From the NCBI GenBank assembly GCA_964423265.1, contig CAYREF010000073.1, forward strand, positions 1 to 5,428: a stretch of DNA of 5,428 bases. The letters are read 5' to 3'. Below, one piece after another: positions 1 to 4,963 of the stretch; the first letter of the stretch is position 1; each line of letters begins with the position of its first letter. Made by a program: the position numbers and the translations under genes. Below the pieces are notes generated by a model that worked only from the letters and a program-made list of their open reading frames with translations, searched no databases and was not told where the DNA came from. The DNA comes from M55B165 sp964423265 (GTDB lineage Bacteria > Actinomycetota > Humimicrobiia > Humimicrobiales > Humimicrobiaceae).

Positions 1-72
1 TTGGAAAATGCTCTACATGGAATAGAATTTCTAAAAAGATTTCCAGTTATAGGAAGGCTAAAGGAGAACTAA
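1..72 (+). CDS. C-terminal end of an unidentified protein (partial)
   Basis: Frame 1 is open from the first base of the window to a TAA stop at 70-72, giving the last 23 residues of a protein that starts outside the window. The tail contains LHGIEFLKRFP and ends in GRLKEN. It looks protein-like (mixed hydrophobic and basic residues, charged end), but it is too short to assign to a family and I do not recognise it. It runs convergently towards the minus-strand isomerase-like gene, with 74 bases between the two stop codons. The main doubt is that 23 open codons can occur by chance. Confidence 0.5.
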   Translation: MENALHGIEFLKRFPVIGRLKEN

Positions 73-117
73 CTATTTAGAATAAAATAATTATTGCTTT
101 AAATTCTTAAATGAAAT

Positions 118-140
118 CTTAAGTGAGTTGTGAGCTTAAG
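118..140. terminator. Possible bidirectional terminator hairpin between convergent genes
   Basis: CTTAAG at 118-123 and again at 135-140 can pair as a 6-base stem around an 11-base loop. It lies exactly between the convergent stop codons at 72 and 147. The stem is AT-rich and the following T-tract is interrupted (TTATCTTTAATTTT on the plus strand), so this would be a weak intrinsic terminator at best. Position is the main argument for it. Confidence 0.25.
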
Positions 141-146
141 TTATCT

Positions 147-1253
147 TTAATTTTGATTAGCTGTAATGCTTTGGTTAAGCCTTTTTTTCATTTGGTCAAT
201 CAAATTTCTTGAGGACGGGTCAACTTCATTAAGGAATGCAACATAAATAGAGATCCAGTCAGCCAAATATATACCATTGAAAACTTTATTTACTTTGTTC
301 TTACCCTTAATAGTAATTTCTTCGAAATGAAGCCTTTTTTCTAAGAGCATCCCTTTTATTATGTCAATCCTTTTCCTTATTTCTACACGTTCTTCATTAT
401 CCGTTATAAAGAGTATGAAAAACTTGTCCCTTAATTCACTTTTCATCTCCCATGCGGCTAATTCATCATGGTCTAGTTCAGGGATAGAATAATAATGTGC
501 AAAGTTTTTGCTGTTAGTGCATAATTGGCTTTTTAACCTGCAGCATACGGTTTCTGTTATTTTTGTTGCCCCATAGATTACTGGAATATTCTGGTGCAGG
601 TTCATTGCTATTTTTTTTGCAATATTTTTATATACTTTAACGTCCGGACTTATCTCCAGCGCACTCCTGTGTAGTGTATGTTCAACTTCATCCCAGTCAA
701 TTCCAAGTGTACAAACTTCTTTGGTTATGCATATGTCTAAAGCATTTGTCCTATTTAATACATTTACCAGCAAGGCATACATATATCCTAAAGCCATTCT
801 AGATTTAATATTTGTGTGGTATACAATTAGATGAATATCTTTGATTTTATGGCCCATTTCTTTTAGCTTGCCCCCCGTGGTTATGGCAACAACTTTTATA
901 CCTTTAGAAAGAGCCTGGTTAACTGATTCAATAACTTCCAGGGTTTCTCCACTGTGAGATAAGGCAATTACCAAGGTATCCCGGTCCACCCAGGAGGGAA
1001 TAGTATTTTTTGAGCTAAAGATAATAGGAATATTAATTCTATTAATGTCAATTGCGTTTACCAGTCTATGGGCCATAAATGCAGAATTTCCTATACCAAT
1101 TACTAATGCATTCCTATAGTTTTGTCTAAGGTTAAAGTCAATATCATCTATTGAATTTTCTGCTTGCTTGAACTGCTTTGGAAAGTTAAATAAGACATTG
1201 ATCATTTCCCCTGGATCCCGGTCATAGAGAAGTCTCTCATTGTTCAGGTCCAT
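147..1253 (-). CDS. Double-SIS sugar isomerase family protein, phosphoglucose/phosphomannose isomerase-like
   Basis: This 368-residue cytosolic protein has two sugar isomerase (SIS) folds, matching the length and layout of the bacterial and archaeal bifunctional phosphoglucose/phosphomannose isomerases. The first SIS domain shows GIGNSA (residues 53-58), the phosphosugar-binding loop SHSGET (99-104), TTGGKL (125-130) and the family's Arg in SRMALGY (Arg152). The second shows IPVIYGAT (223-230) and PELDHDELAAWE (258-269, with His262), and ends in LNEVDPSS plus a basic helix. In the characterised archaeal enzyme, as I recall it, a catalytic Glu lies 16 residues before this His, within a QLNENAK-like segment. 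Here that segment reads QLCTNSK and the aligned residue is Thr246. The usual GGSAI loop is also altered to GNSAF. The protein may therefore act on another phosphosugar, or bind rather than isomerise. The ATG start is supported by AAAGGAAA (1257-1264) just upstream. It is transcribed divergently from the Nif3 operon. Family placement is firm; substrate is unknown. Confidence 0.88.
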   Translation of the reverse strand: MDLNNERLLYDRDPGEMINVLFNFPKQFKQAENSIDDIDFNLRQNYRNALVIGIGNSAFMAHRLVNAIDINRINIPIIFSSKNTIPSWVDRDTLVIALSHSGETLEVIESVNQALSKGIKVVAITTGGKLKEMGHKIKDIHLIVYHTNIKSRMALGYMYALLVNVLNRTNALDICITKEVCTLGIDWDEVEHTLHRSALEISPDVKVYKNIAKKIAMNLHQNIPVIYGATKITETVCCRLKSQLCTNSKNFAHYYSIPELDHDELAAWEMKSELRDKFFILFITDNEERVEIRKRIDIIKGMLLEKRLHFEEITIKGKNKVNKVFNGIYLADWISIYVAFLNEVDPSSRNLIDQMKKRLNQSITANQN

Positions 1254-1283
1254 TTATTTCCTTTGTTGCAAGGTTTATAAATT

Positions 1284-1312
1284 GTAATAATTTCTTTTTA
1301 TTTGTGAGTAAA
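1284..1312 (-). promoter_or_regulatory. Candidate promoter of the SIS protein gene
   Basis: On the minus strand, TTTACT (1312-1307) lies 17 bases from TATTAC (1289-1284); each hexamer matches 4 of 6 consensus positions. The implied transcript start is near 1277, giving a leader of about 24 bases that contains the ribosome binding site. AT-rich DNA yields such matches by chance, so the call rests on spacing and location. Confidence 0.35.
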
Positions 1313-1315
1313 TAT

Positions 1316-1321
1316 TATAAT
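1316..1321 (+). promoter_or_regulatory. Candidate -10 element for the Nif3 operon
   Basis: A perfect TATAAT lies 36 bases upstream of the Nif3 start codon. No good -35 hexamer is seen at normal spacing; the sequence there is a T-run. The implied leader is about 30 bases. The element sits back to back with the minus-strand promoter candidate in the same divergent region. Confidence 0.35.
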
Positions 1322-1357
1322 ATTTAGACTAATAATACAATGAAACTTGGCTAAATT

Positions 1358-2482
1358 ATGTTACTAAAACAATTGGAAAATACTCTGGATAAATTATTCT
1401 GCAAACGTCAAGCACTGGAGTGGGATAATGTGGGATTGCAGGTGGGGAGCTTAAACCAGAACATAAAGAAAATTTTTGTAACCTTAGATGTAAACAGTAA
1501 TTCCGTAAGCGAAGCTATAGATACCAATTCTGATTTAATGTTTTCTCACCACCCCTTAATATTTAAGCCAATTTACAGGGTAGTTGATAGTGACTATGCA
1601 CAAAACTTGGTTAAAAAATTAATCGAAGAAGACATTAGCCTTTATTGTGCACACACAAATTATGACCTGATGTGTGGAGGATTAAATGATTTTCTGGCTG
1701 AAAAATTTTCCCTTAATGATATAGAAATTATAGAGGGAAATAGCAGGCAGTGGTACAAATTTGTTGTTTTTGTTCCAGAGGAAGCAGAAGAAGAAGTGAG
1801 AAATACTATTTGTAAAAATAGTGGAGGAATCTATAAAAATTATTCTTGTTGTACATTTAATACTAAAGGTGTGGGTACATTCAGGCCTCTTGAAGGTTCC
1901 AAGCCCTTTTCTGGAAAAGTGGGAAAATTAAACTTTGAAAAAGAAATAAAAATTGAGTGCATAGTGGATGAGGGCAACAAGGATAATATGGTCCAGGAAG
2001 TATTAAAGGTCCACCCTTATGAAGAGGTTGCCTATGATATTTTTAAAATTGAAAATGAGCTGTCCCAGGAAGGAATTGGAAGATTAGGCACCTTAAAAAA
2101 GTCAATGTTTTTTGATGAATTCCTATTAAGACTTAAAGAAATTATGGGGATTAGAAACTTCAGGTGGATTTCAGATGAGCCTTCTAGTTTAAGAAACAAG
2201 AGGATAAAAAGAGTGGCACTGTCATGTGGAAGCGCCAATTCCCTTACCAGGAATTTTGTAGGATTAGATTGTGATATTGTGGTTGTGGGGGAGATAGGAT
2301 ACCATAATGCCCTGGAAGTAATAAATAGCGGCAAAGTAGTGATAGAGCTTGGGCACAGCAACAGTGAAAAGTATGCAATTGACGATATTTGCAGCAAGCT
2401 GGAAAGTTATTTTAAAAACCAAGAGATAAAAATTATAAAAAGCAAAAAAGGATATACCGCATGGAGGTATTATATTGACTAA
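1358..2482 (+). CDS. Nif3-like dinuclear metal centre hexameric protein (YqfO type)
   Basis: This 374-residue protein has the long form of the Nif3/DUF34 family, the same size class as Bacillus subtilis YqfO (about 370 residues). The N-terminal half has EWDNVGLQVG (21-30), the metal-binding SHHPLIF (His64, His65) and CAHTNYD (His99, Asp103). A central inserted domain of the PII/CutA-like kind runs from about 130 to 235 and ends in HPYEEVAYDIF (219-229). The C-terminal half has ALSCGSANS (287-295), VGEIGYHNALE (310-320) and GHSNSE (332-337), supplying the last ligands His333 and Glu337. All expected ligands are present, so a two-metal site is likely intact. These proteins are cytosolic toroidal hexamers; the old label GTP cyclohydrolase type 2 is not well supported and the true reaction is unsettled. 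The ATG start fits the family's N terminus although no good Shine-Dalgarno sequence precedes it. An upstream in-frame ATG at 1340 meets a stop after four codons. It is the first gene of an overlapping three-gene operon. Confidence 0.95.
   Translation: MLLKQLENTLDKLFCKRQALEWDNVGLQVGSLNQNIKKIFVTLDVNSNSVSEAIDTNSDLMFSHHPLIFKPIYRVVDSDYAQNLVKKLIEEDISLYCAHTNYDLMCGGLNDFLAEKFSLNDIEIIEGNSRQWYKFVVFVPEEAEEEVRNTICKNSGGIYKNYSCCTFNTKGVGTFRPLEGSKPFSGKVGKLNFEKEIKIECIVDEGNKDNMVQEVLKVHPYEEVAYDIFKIENELSQEGIGRLGTLKKSMFFDEFLLRLKEIMGIRNFRWISDEPSSLRNKRIKRVALSCGSANSLTRNFVGLDCDIVVVGEIGYHNALEVINSGKVVIELGHSNSEKYAIDDICSKLESYFKNQEIKIIKSKKGYTAWRYYID
2463..2477 (+). promoter_or_regulatory. Strong ribosome binding site selecting a TTG start
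   Basis: GGAGG at 2463-2467, inside the last codons of the Nif3 gene, lies 7 bases before the TTG at 2475-2477. This ideal spacing is the reason for choosing the non-ATG start of the zinc-ribbon gene. It also shows that the gene is translated from within the Nif3 reading frame, so the two are likely to be coupled. Confidence 0.8.
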
Positions 2483-3233
2483 TAATTTTGATGCCGTAAA
2501 TTTAGTTAAGCTTCAGACTGTTGAGAATATGATAAGTAGCAACTTGAATAGACTCAAGGAAGCAGCGAAAAGCAAAGAGCTAAAGGAAGCACAGGAAGAA
2601 TATAGGGAAGCCCAAGACGAATTAGATAAAATTCAAAAAGAGTATAACCATTTAGAGTCAAAGAGGAAGAAGCTTGAAGATAAGGTAGAACTGAATAATG
2701 AAAAGATAAAATCGAATAATGATAAACTGTTCAGCGGTACAATAGGAACTTCAAAGGAACTTTTAAACTATCAGGAAGAGATAAAATCCCTGGAGACTTC
2801 TAATAGCAAGATGGAAGACGAGATTATTGAACTGATGATGGAATTAGAAGATATGGAAGCCCGGTTAGGGGAAGTTAAAAAAAGAAGCGTTCAACAAAAG
2901 GAAAAAGTAAATAAAATAAAAGAAGATATAAATAGAAGGATAAAGGAATTAGAGGAAAACTTAAAAAAACTGAAGGAGAAAAGAAAAAAAATTATTGAGT
3001 CTGTCCCGGAAAAATATTTAGAAGAATATAATAAGGTTAAAGAAAAGAAAGGCGGCATAGCGGTTACAGTGCTGAAGGATAATTTCTGCAGCGTTTGCAA
3101 TATGGAAATTCCTTCAAAGGCAGCAGCAAAAATAAATGATACTAACAAGGTTTATAAGTGCCCCCTATGCGGAAGGATGTCTGTAATATACAGGGAAGAA
3201 TTTGATAATATAAAGAAAGAGTTGGATGTCTGA
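2475..3233 (+). CDS. Coiled-coil protein with C-terminal C4-type zinc ribbon (FlgZ/CdsZ-like family)
   Basis: This 252-residue protein has a long charged coiled coil (about residues 10-185, rich in Glu and Lys with heptad-like Leu and Ile) followed by a zinc ribbon. The four ligands are Cys205 and Cys208 in FCSVC and Cys229 and Cys232 in CPLCG, preceded by the family's KKGGIAV (191-197). The segment FSGTIGTSKELLNYQEEI (86-103) is the typical turn between the two arms of the coil. The family (DUF164, C4-type zinc ribbon) includes Helicobacter pylori HP0958/FlgZ and a chlamydial homologue, which bind RNA or partner proteins. Its role in clostridia is not established, and no flagellar genes are seen here. 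It starts at TTG, overlaps the Nif3 gene by 8 bases, and its stop overlaps the next start (TGATG). The neighbouring RNase H gene and RNase P RNA make a nucleic-acid role plausible, but that is inference. Length and domain order look normal. Confidence 0.92.
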   Translation: MTNNFDAVNLVKLQTVENMISSNLNRLKEAAKSKELKEAQEEYREAQDELDKIQKEYNHLESKRKKLEDKVELNNEKIKSNNDKLFSGTIGTSKELLNYQEEIKSLETSNSKMEDEIIELMMELEDMEARLGEVKKRSVQQKEKVNKIKEDINRRIKELEENLKKLKEKRKKIIESVPEKYLEEYNKVKEKKGGIAVTVLKDNFCSVCNMEIPSKAAAKINDTNKVYKCPLCGRMSVIYREEFDNIKKELDV

Positions 3234-3691
3234 TGAGATATGAATACTTAAAAGCTTATATTGATGGTGGTTCAAGGGGCAATCCTGGTCCATCTGCAGT
3301 AGGGGTAGCCATATATGACGATAAAGGTAATAAGATAGGAGAGATTTCTAAATATATAGGGGAAAACACAAATAATATTGCTGAGTATAAGGCATTAGAG
3401 GAAGCATTAAAGGCTTTAGAAAAATATGATACCAAAAAGGTGGTATTTATTACTGACAGCAAGCTTTTATATAACCAGTTGAAGAAAATTTGGAAAATTA
3501 AGGATAAGAATTTACTTAAGGTTTATTTAAATATAAACAAGAATTTGAGCAAGTATAAGTTGGTTGATTTAAGGCTGGTACCCAGGGAGAAAAACAAGGA
3601 AGCAGATTCCCTGGTAAATAAGGCACTAGATAAAAAAGAGCTTACCTACGAAGGTGAAGAAGAGGTTAATTTTGGAGCCATAGAAGAGTAA
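3233..3691 (+). CDS. rnhA: Ribonuclease HI family protein (stand-alone RNase H)
   Basis: This 152-residue cytosolic nuclease would cut the RNA strand of RNA/DNA hybrids, clearing R-loops and primer remnants. The RNase H fold is visible from end to end: YIDGGSRGNPGPSAVGVAIY (9-28) with Asp11, NTNNIAEYKAL (45-55) with Glu51, FITDSKLL (72-79) with Asp75, and VPREKNKEADSLVNKAL (116-132) with Asp125. The four catalytic acidic residues (DEDD) are therefore present. It belongs to the compact bacterial/archaeal branch often annotated as reverse transcriptase-like; it lacks the basic handle region of the E. coli enzyme. The ATG overlaps the upstream TGA by one base and there is no strong Shine-Dalgarno site, so it probably depends on re-initiation by ribosomes leaving the zinc-ribbon gene. 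A short acidic tail (GEEEVNFGAIEE) follows the domain. The RNase P RNA promoter begins five bases after the stop. Confidence 0.93.
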   Translation: MRYEYLKAYIDGGSRGNPGPSAVGVAIYDDKGNKIGEISKYIGENTNNIAEYKALEEALKALEKYDTKKVVFITDSKLLYNQLKKIWKIKDKNLLKVYLNINKNLSKYKLVDLRLVPREKNKEADSLVNKALDKKELTYEGEEEVNFGAIEE

Positions 3692-3695
3692 GCAC

Positions 3696-3726
3696 TTGAT
3701 TTTATTTTAATTGGCTGTATTATAAT
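3696..3726 (+). promoter_or_regulatory. Promoter of the RNase P RNA gene
   Basis: A perfect TATAAT at 3721-3726 lies six bases before the predicted 5' end of the RNA at 3732. A TTGATT at 3696-3701 serves as a -35 with a 19-base spacer; using the overlapping TATTAT (3718-3723) gives a 16-base spacer. The fit between -10 position and RNA start is the strongest evidence. Upstream operon transcripts may also read in, since no terminator separates rnhA from this site. Confidence 0.65.
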
Positions 3727-3731
3727 ATTCT

Positions 3732-4076
3732 GGAGTTAGCCGGGTGGTCGCGTAAGTATGTCTTGCGAGGAAAGTCCGAGCTCTACAGGGCAGGATGCTG
3801 GGTAACTCCCAGCGGGATTGAGTGCAAACCCAGTCTTAGCGCTAGTGCCACAGAAAACATACCGCCAGTGAAAGCTGGTAAGGGTGAAAAGGCGGGGTAA
3901 GAGCCCACCGGTAGTCTGGTAACAGGCTAGCTAGGCAAACCGCATCCAGAGCAAGGCCAAATAGGGAAGGATAAAGTGGCCCGCTTTCTTCCGGGTAAGG
4001 CCGCTAGAGGCAAATAGTAATATTTGCCCTAGATAGATGACCACTTAGGACAGAACTCGGCTTATAGGCTAACTCC
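3732..4076 (+). ncRNA. rnpB: RNase P RNA (type A-like)
   Basis: This is the catalytic RNA of RNase P, which removes 5' leaders from pre-tRNAs. The ends pair as a perfect 10-base P1 helix: GGAGTTAGCC (3732-3741) with GGCTAACTCC (4067-4076). All universal blocks are present: GAGGAAAGTCCGAGCTC (3767-3783), GCCACAGAAA (3847-3856), AGGGTGAAAAGG followed by GGGTAAGAGC (3881-3904), GGCAAACC (3934-3941), and AGATGACCAC with ACAGAACTCGGCTTATAGGC near the 3' end. P18 is an 8-base stem (4009-4016 with 4021-4028) capped by a GTAA GNRA tetraloop. The L15 motif GGTAA (3994-3998), which pairs with the tRNA CCA end, is intact. The P15 arm (AGTGGCC with GGCCGCT) carries only a very short P16; AGAAA (3852-3856) could pair with TTTCT (3985-3989) as P6. 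At 345 bases it is complete. No terminator follows the mature 3' end, so transcription probably runs into the next structured region and the 3' end is made by processing. Confidence 0.97.
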
Positions 4077-4077
4077 G

Positions 4078-4193
4078 CTAAAATTTAACCCAAGTAAGTA
4101 GCTACAGCTTTAAGGAATACTAAAACCCTCCTGCGTCCAGGAACTGGGCAGAAGAGTGAGAGCTTTAAAAATACTGGCTTGGGAAATTAGTAG
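4078..4193 (+). ncRNA. Candidate structured RNA or structured 3' trailer downstream of RNase P RNA
   Basis: The segment starting two bases after RNase P RNA can fold into one long rod. Closing pairs are CTA (4078-4080) with TAG (4191-4193), AATTT (4082-4086) with AAATT (4184-4188), and CCCAAG (4089-4094) with CTTGGG (4178-4183). An apical hairpin is built from CTC/GAG (4128-4130, 4154-4156), CTGC/GCAG (4131-4134, 4148-4151) and CCAG/CTGG (4137-4140, 4144-4147) around GAA. A large internal bubble lies between. No reading frame of note occupies the segment. A rod with a central bubble recalls 6S RNA, but at about 116 bases it is shorter than 6S and I see no convincing 6S sequence. No separate promoter is apparent, so it is probably cotranscribed with rnpB. 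Confidence 0.45.
4106..4175 (+). repeat. Pair of near-identical direct repeats on opposite sides of the RNA bubble
   Basis: AGCTTTAAGGAATACT (4106-4121) and AGCTTTAAAAATACT (4161-4175) differ by one base and one gap. They occupy the two unpaired strands between the closing helix and the apical hairpin of the candidate RNA at 4078-4193. Because AGCT and TTTAA/TTAAA are self-complementary, the copies could also pair with each other or with a second molecule. Confidence 0.5.
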
Positions 4194-4205
4194 GGGCTGC
4201 ATATG

Positions 4206-4248
4206 CTAAGTGCTTCCACTTAGGTTATAGTTCTCTTTGGCCTTTTTT
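4206..4248 (+). terminator. Probable terminator of the rnpB transcript
   Basis: CTAAGTG (4206-4212) and CACTTAG (4217-4223) form a perfect 7-base stem with a CTTC loop. The T-run TTTTTT is at 4243-4248, about 20 bases further on, which is too far for a textbook terminator. An outer stem, GGCT (4195-4198) with GGCC (4239-4242), would bring the base of the structure right up to the T-run. Termination here is reasonable but not certain. Confidence 0.45.
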
Positions 4249-4256
4249 ATATACTT

Positions 4257-4284
4257 TTTACATTTTGATATTTTTTAATAAGAA
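4257..4284 (+). promoter_or_regulatory. Weak candidate promoter for the second noncoding segment
   Basis: TTTACA (4257-4262, 5 of 6 consensus matches) lies 16 bases upstream of TAAGAA (4279-4284, 3 of 6). The implied transcript start near 4290 coincides with the beginning of the structured segment. TTGATA at 4265-4270 is a better -35 but has no -10 at suitable distance. This is a low-confidence call. Confidence 0.25.
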
Positions 4285-4288
4285 TAGA

Positions 4289-4612
4289 AGCGGTTCAGGA
4301 TATTAGGTACAAATTCCAAGGCTATGGCTGATAAGGCAGATTTCATTTTGGTGCCAGCACAATAGCAAATAGCAAAAGAAAGATAAGAAATGAACGACTG
4401 AGCGGTTAAGATTTCTGACAGTATCTCTGTGGCCCAGGATAAGGTTTTAACTTTGAGGTTACAAAGTCTACTGTATAGACTACAATACCATTAGGCCCGA
4501 TAGGTAGTTACACTGGATTGCTTGCCTCCTGCTCTTAACTTAAAAACTGGACCAATATTGGTATAGGGTAAGTAAAAGAGAGAGTTGCTCAAGATTAGGC
4601 CAATAAATCCAT
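4289..4612 (+). ncRNA. Candidate large structured noncoding RNA of unknown family
   Basis: About 320 bases have no long open frame, are visibly richer in G and C than the flanking AT-rich DNA, and contain many helices. Hairpin 1: GCTAT/ATAGC (4321-4325, 4362-4366), GCT/AGC (4327-4329, 4356-4358) and GGCA/TGCC (4335-4338, 4352-4355). Its loop carries TTCATTT (4342-4348), complementary to AAATGAA (4388-4394), a 7-base pseudoknot. Hairpin 2: ACAG/CTGT (4418-4421, 4427-4430). Hairpin 3: CTTTG/CAAAG (4451-4455, 4462-4466), overlapping the alternative AGTCTA/TAGACT (4465-4470, 4476-4481). Hairpin 4: CTCTT/AAGAG plus ACTTA/TAAGT (4532-4542, 4569-4580) enclosing the palindrome ACCAATATTGGT (4551-4562). 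A long-range closing helix is possible between GGATATT plus GG (4298-4307) and CCAAT plus ATCC (4600-4610). Transcription is assumed on the plus strand, where purine-rich motifs sit; no plus-strand terminator is evident. I do not recognise it as OLE, ROOL, GOLLD or tmRNA. The clostridial raiA RNA, compact and pseudoknotted, is one family I cannot exclude. Confidence 0.45.
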
Positions 4613-4634
4613 AATTAAAAACAAAAAATATTTT

Positions 4635-4667
4635 AAAAAAGAGCCAAAAATTATTATTTAAGGGCTC
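4635..4667 (-). terminator. Intrinsic terminator for minus-strand transcription
   Basis: Read on the minus strand, GAGCC pairs with GGCTC (4667-4663 with 4645-4641), with an inner AAAT/ATTT extension around a short loop, and six T residues follow immediately (4640-4635). The opposite orientation has no T-run. It would end the transcript of the DUF4405 gene, leaving a 3' region of about 300 bases, and would shield the noncoding RNA region from antisense reading. Confidence 0.65.
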
Positions 4668-4670
4668 AAT

Positions 4671-4925
4671 ATGAATAATAGAAATGAAAATAAAAAAGAA
4701 GATAGGATTATTGGAAGTTTAGAACTCATGGGGCCTCTAAAATAAAGTAAATCTGCAACTTACAAAAGTCGTTTGCCTTTTGAGAAAAAATTGACAGACC
4801 CAAAGCATATTATCATGATTTAAAAGTGATAAAAAATGCACTTCAAAAAATGACTGGACCGGATAAATCAAGTAGAGACTATCTGTAGATTTTGGCATTT
4901 CTTCCCATAAGCGTACATGTGTAGG
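4671..4925 (+). pseudogene. Possible remnant of a decayed plus-strand gene, or a 24-codon small ORF
   Basis: An ATG at 4671, with AAGGG (4660-4664) six bases upstream, opens a 24-codon frame (MNNRNENKKEDRI..., stop TAA 4743-4745). The same frame continues after the stop through YKSRLPFEKK. At an A-run (4785-4790) a -1 shift then leads into IDRPKAYYHDLKVIKNAL and MTGPDKSSRDYL, ended by TAG at 4886-4888. That frame continues with ILAFLPISVHV to a second TAG at 4922-4924. These segments look like natural protein sequence in one continuous direction, which suggests a gene broken by stops and a frameshift. I do not recognise the family. Alternatives are a genuine 24-residue peptide gene, or chance. 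Confidence 0.35.
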
Positions 4926-4963
4926 GCCAAGGCTTGGATTCAAATGGCCTTGAAGATATTTTT

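Noticed and set aside
1340..1354. Mini-ORF ATG-AAA-CTT-GGC-TAA just upstream of the Nif3 start
   Set aside because: It is only four codons with no ribosome binding site; most likely accidental in a short AT-rich leader.
2032..2397. 121-codon open frame on the minus strand inside the Nif3 gene
   Set aside because: It is fully antisense to a well-conserved gene, and its translation is Ser/Leu/Ile-rich without recognisable motifs.
2891..3148. 85-codon minus-strand open frame inside the zinc-ribbon gene
   Set aside because: Antisense of Lys/Glu-rich coiled coil gives a Phe/Ser/Leu-rich translation; a typical artefact.
3256..3462. 68-codon minus-strand open frame inside rnhA
   Set aside because: Antisense to the conserved RNase H core; no independent support.
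3926..3945. GGCAAACC as a cyclic-di-GMP riboswitch-like core
   Set aside because: It lies inside RNase P RNA, where the same sequence is a conserved block, and no downstream gene is controlled.
4126..4160. Possible SRP RNA apical domain in the hairpin downstream of rnpB
   Set aside because: The conserved GGAAGCAG-type loop of SRP RNA is absent; only a generic bulged hairpin is present.
4289..4612. CRISPR array or omega-RNA type guide RNA
   Set aside because: There are no regularly spaced long repeats, no adjacent cas, IscB or TnpB gene, and no transposon ends recognised.
4737..4943. 68-codon minus-strand open frame starting at TTG
   Set aside because: It has a weak start and a Phe/Cys/Leu-rich translation with no motif. 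The opposite strand looks more like former coding sequence.
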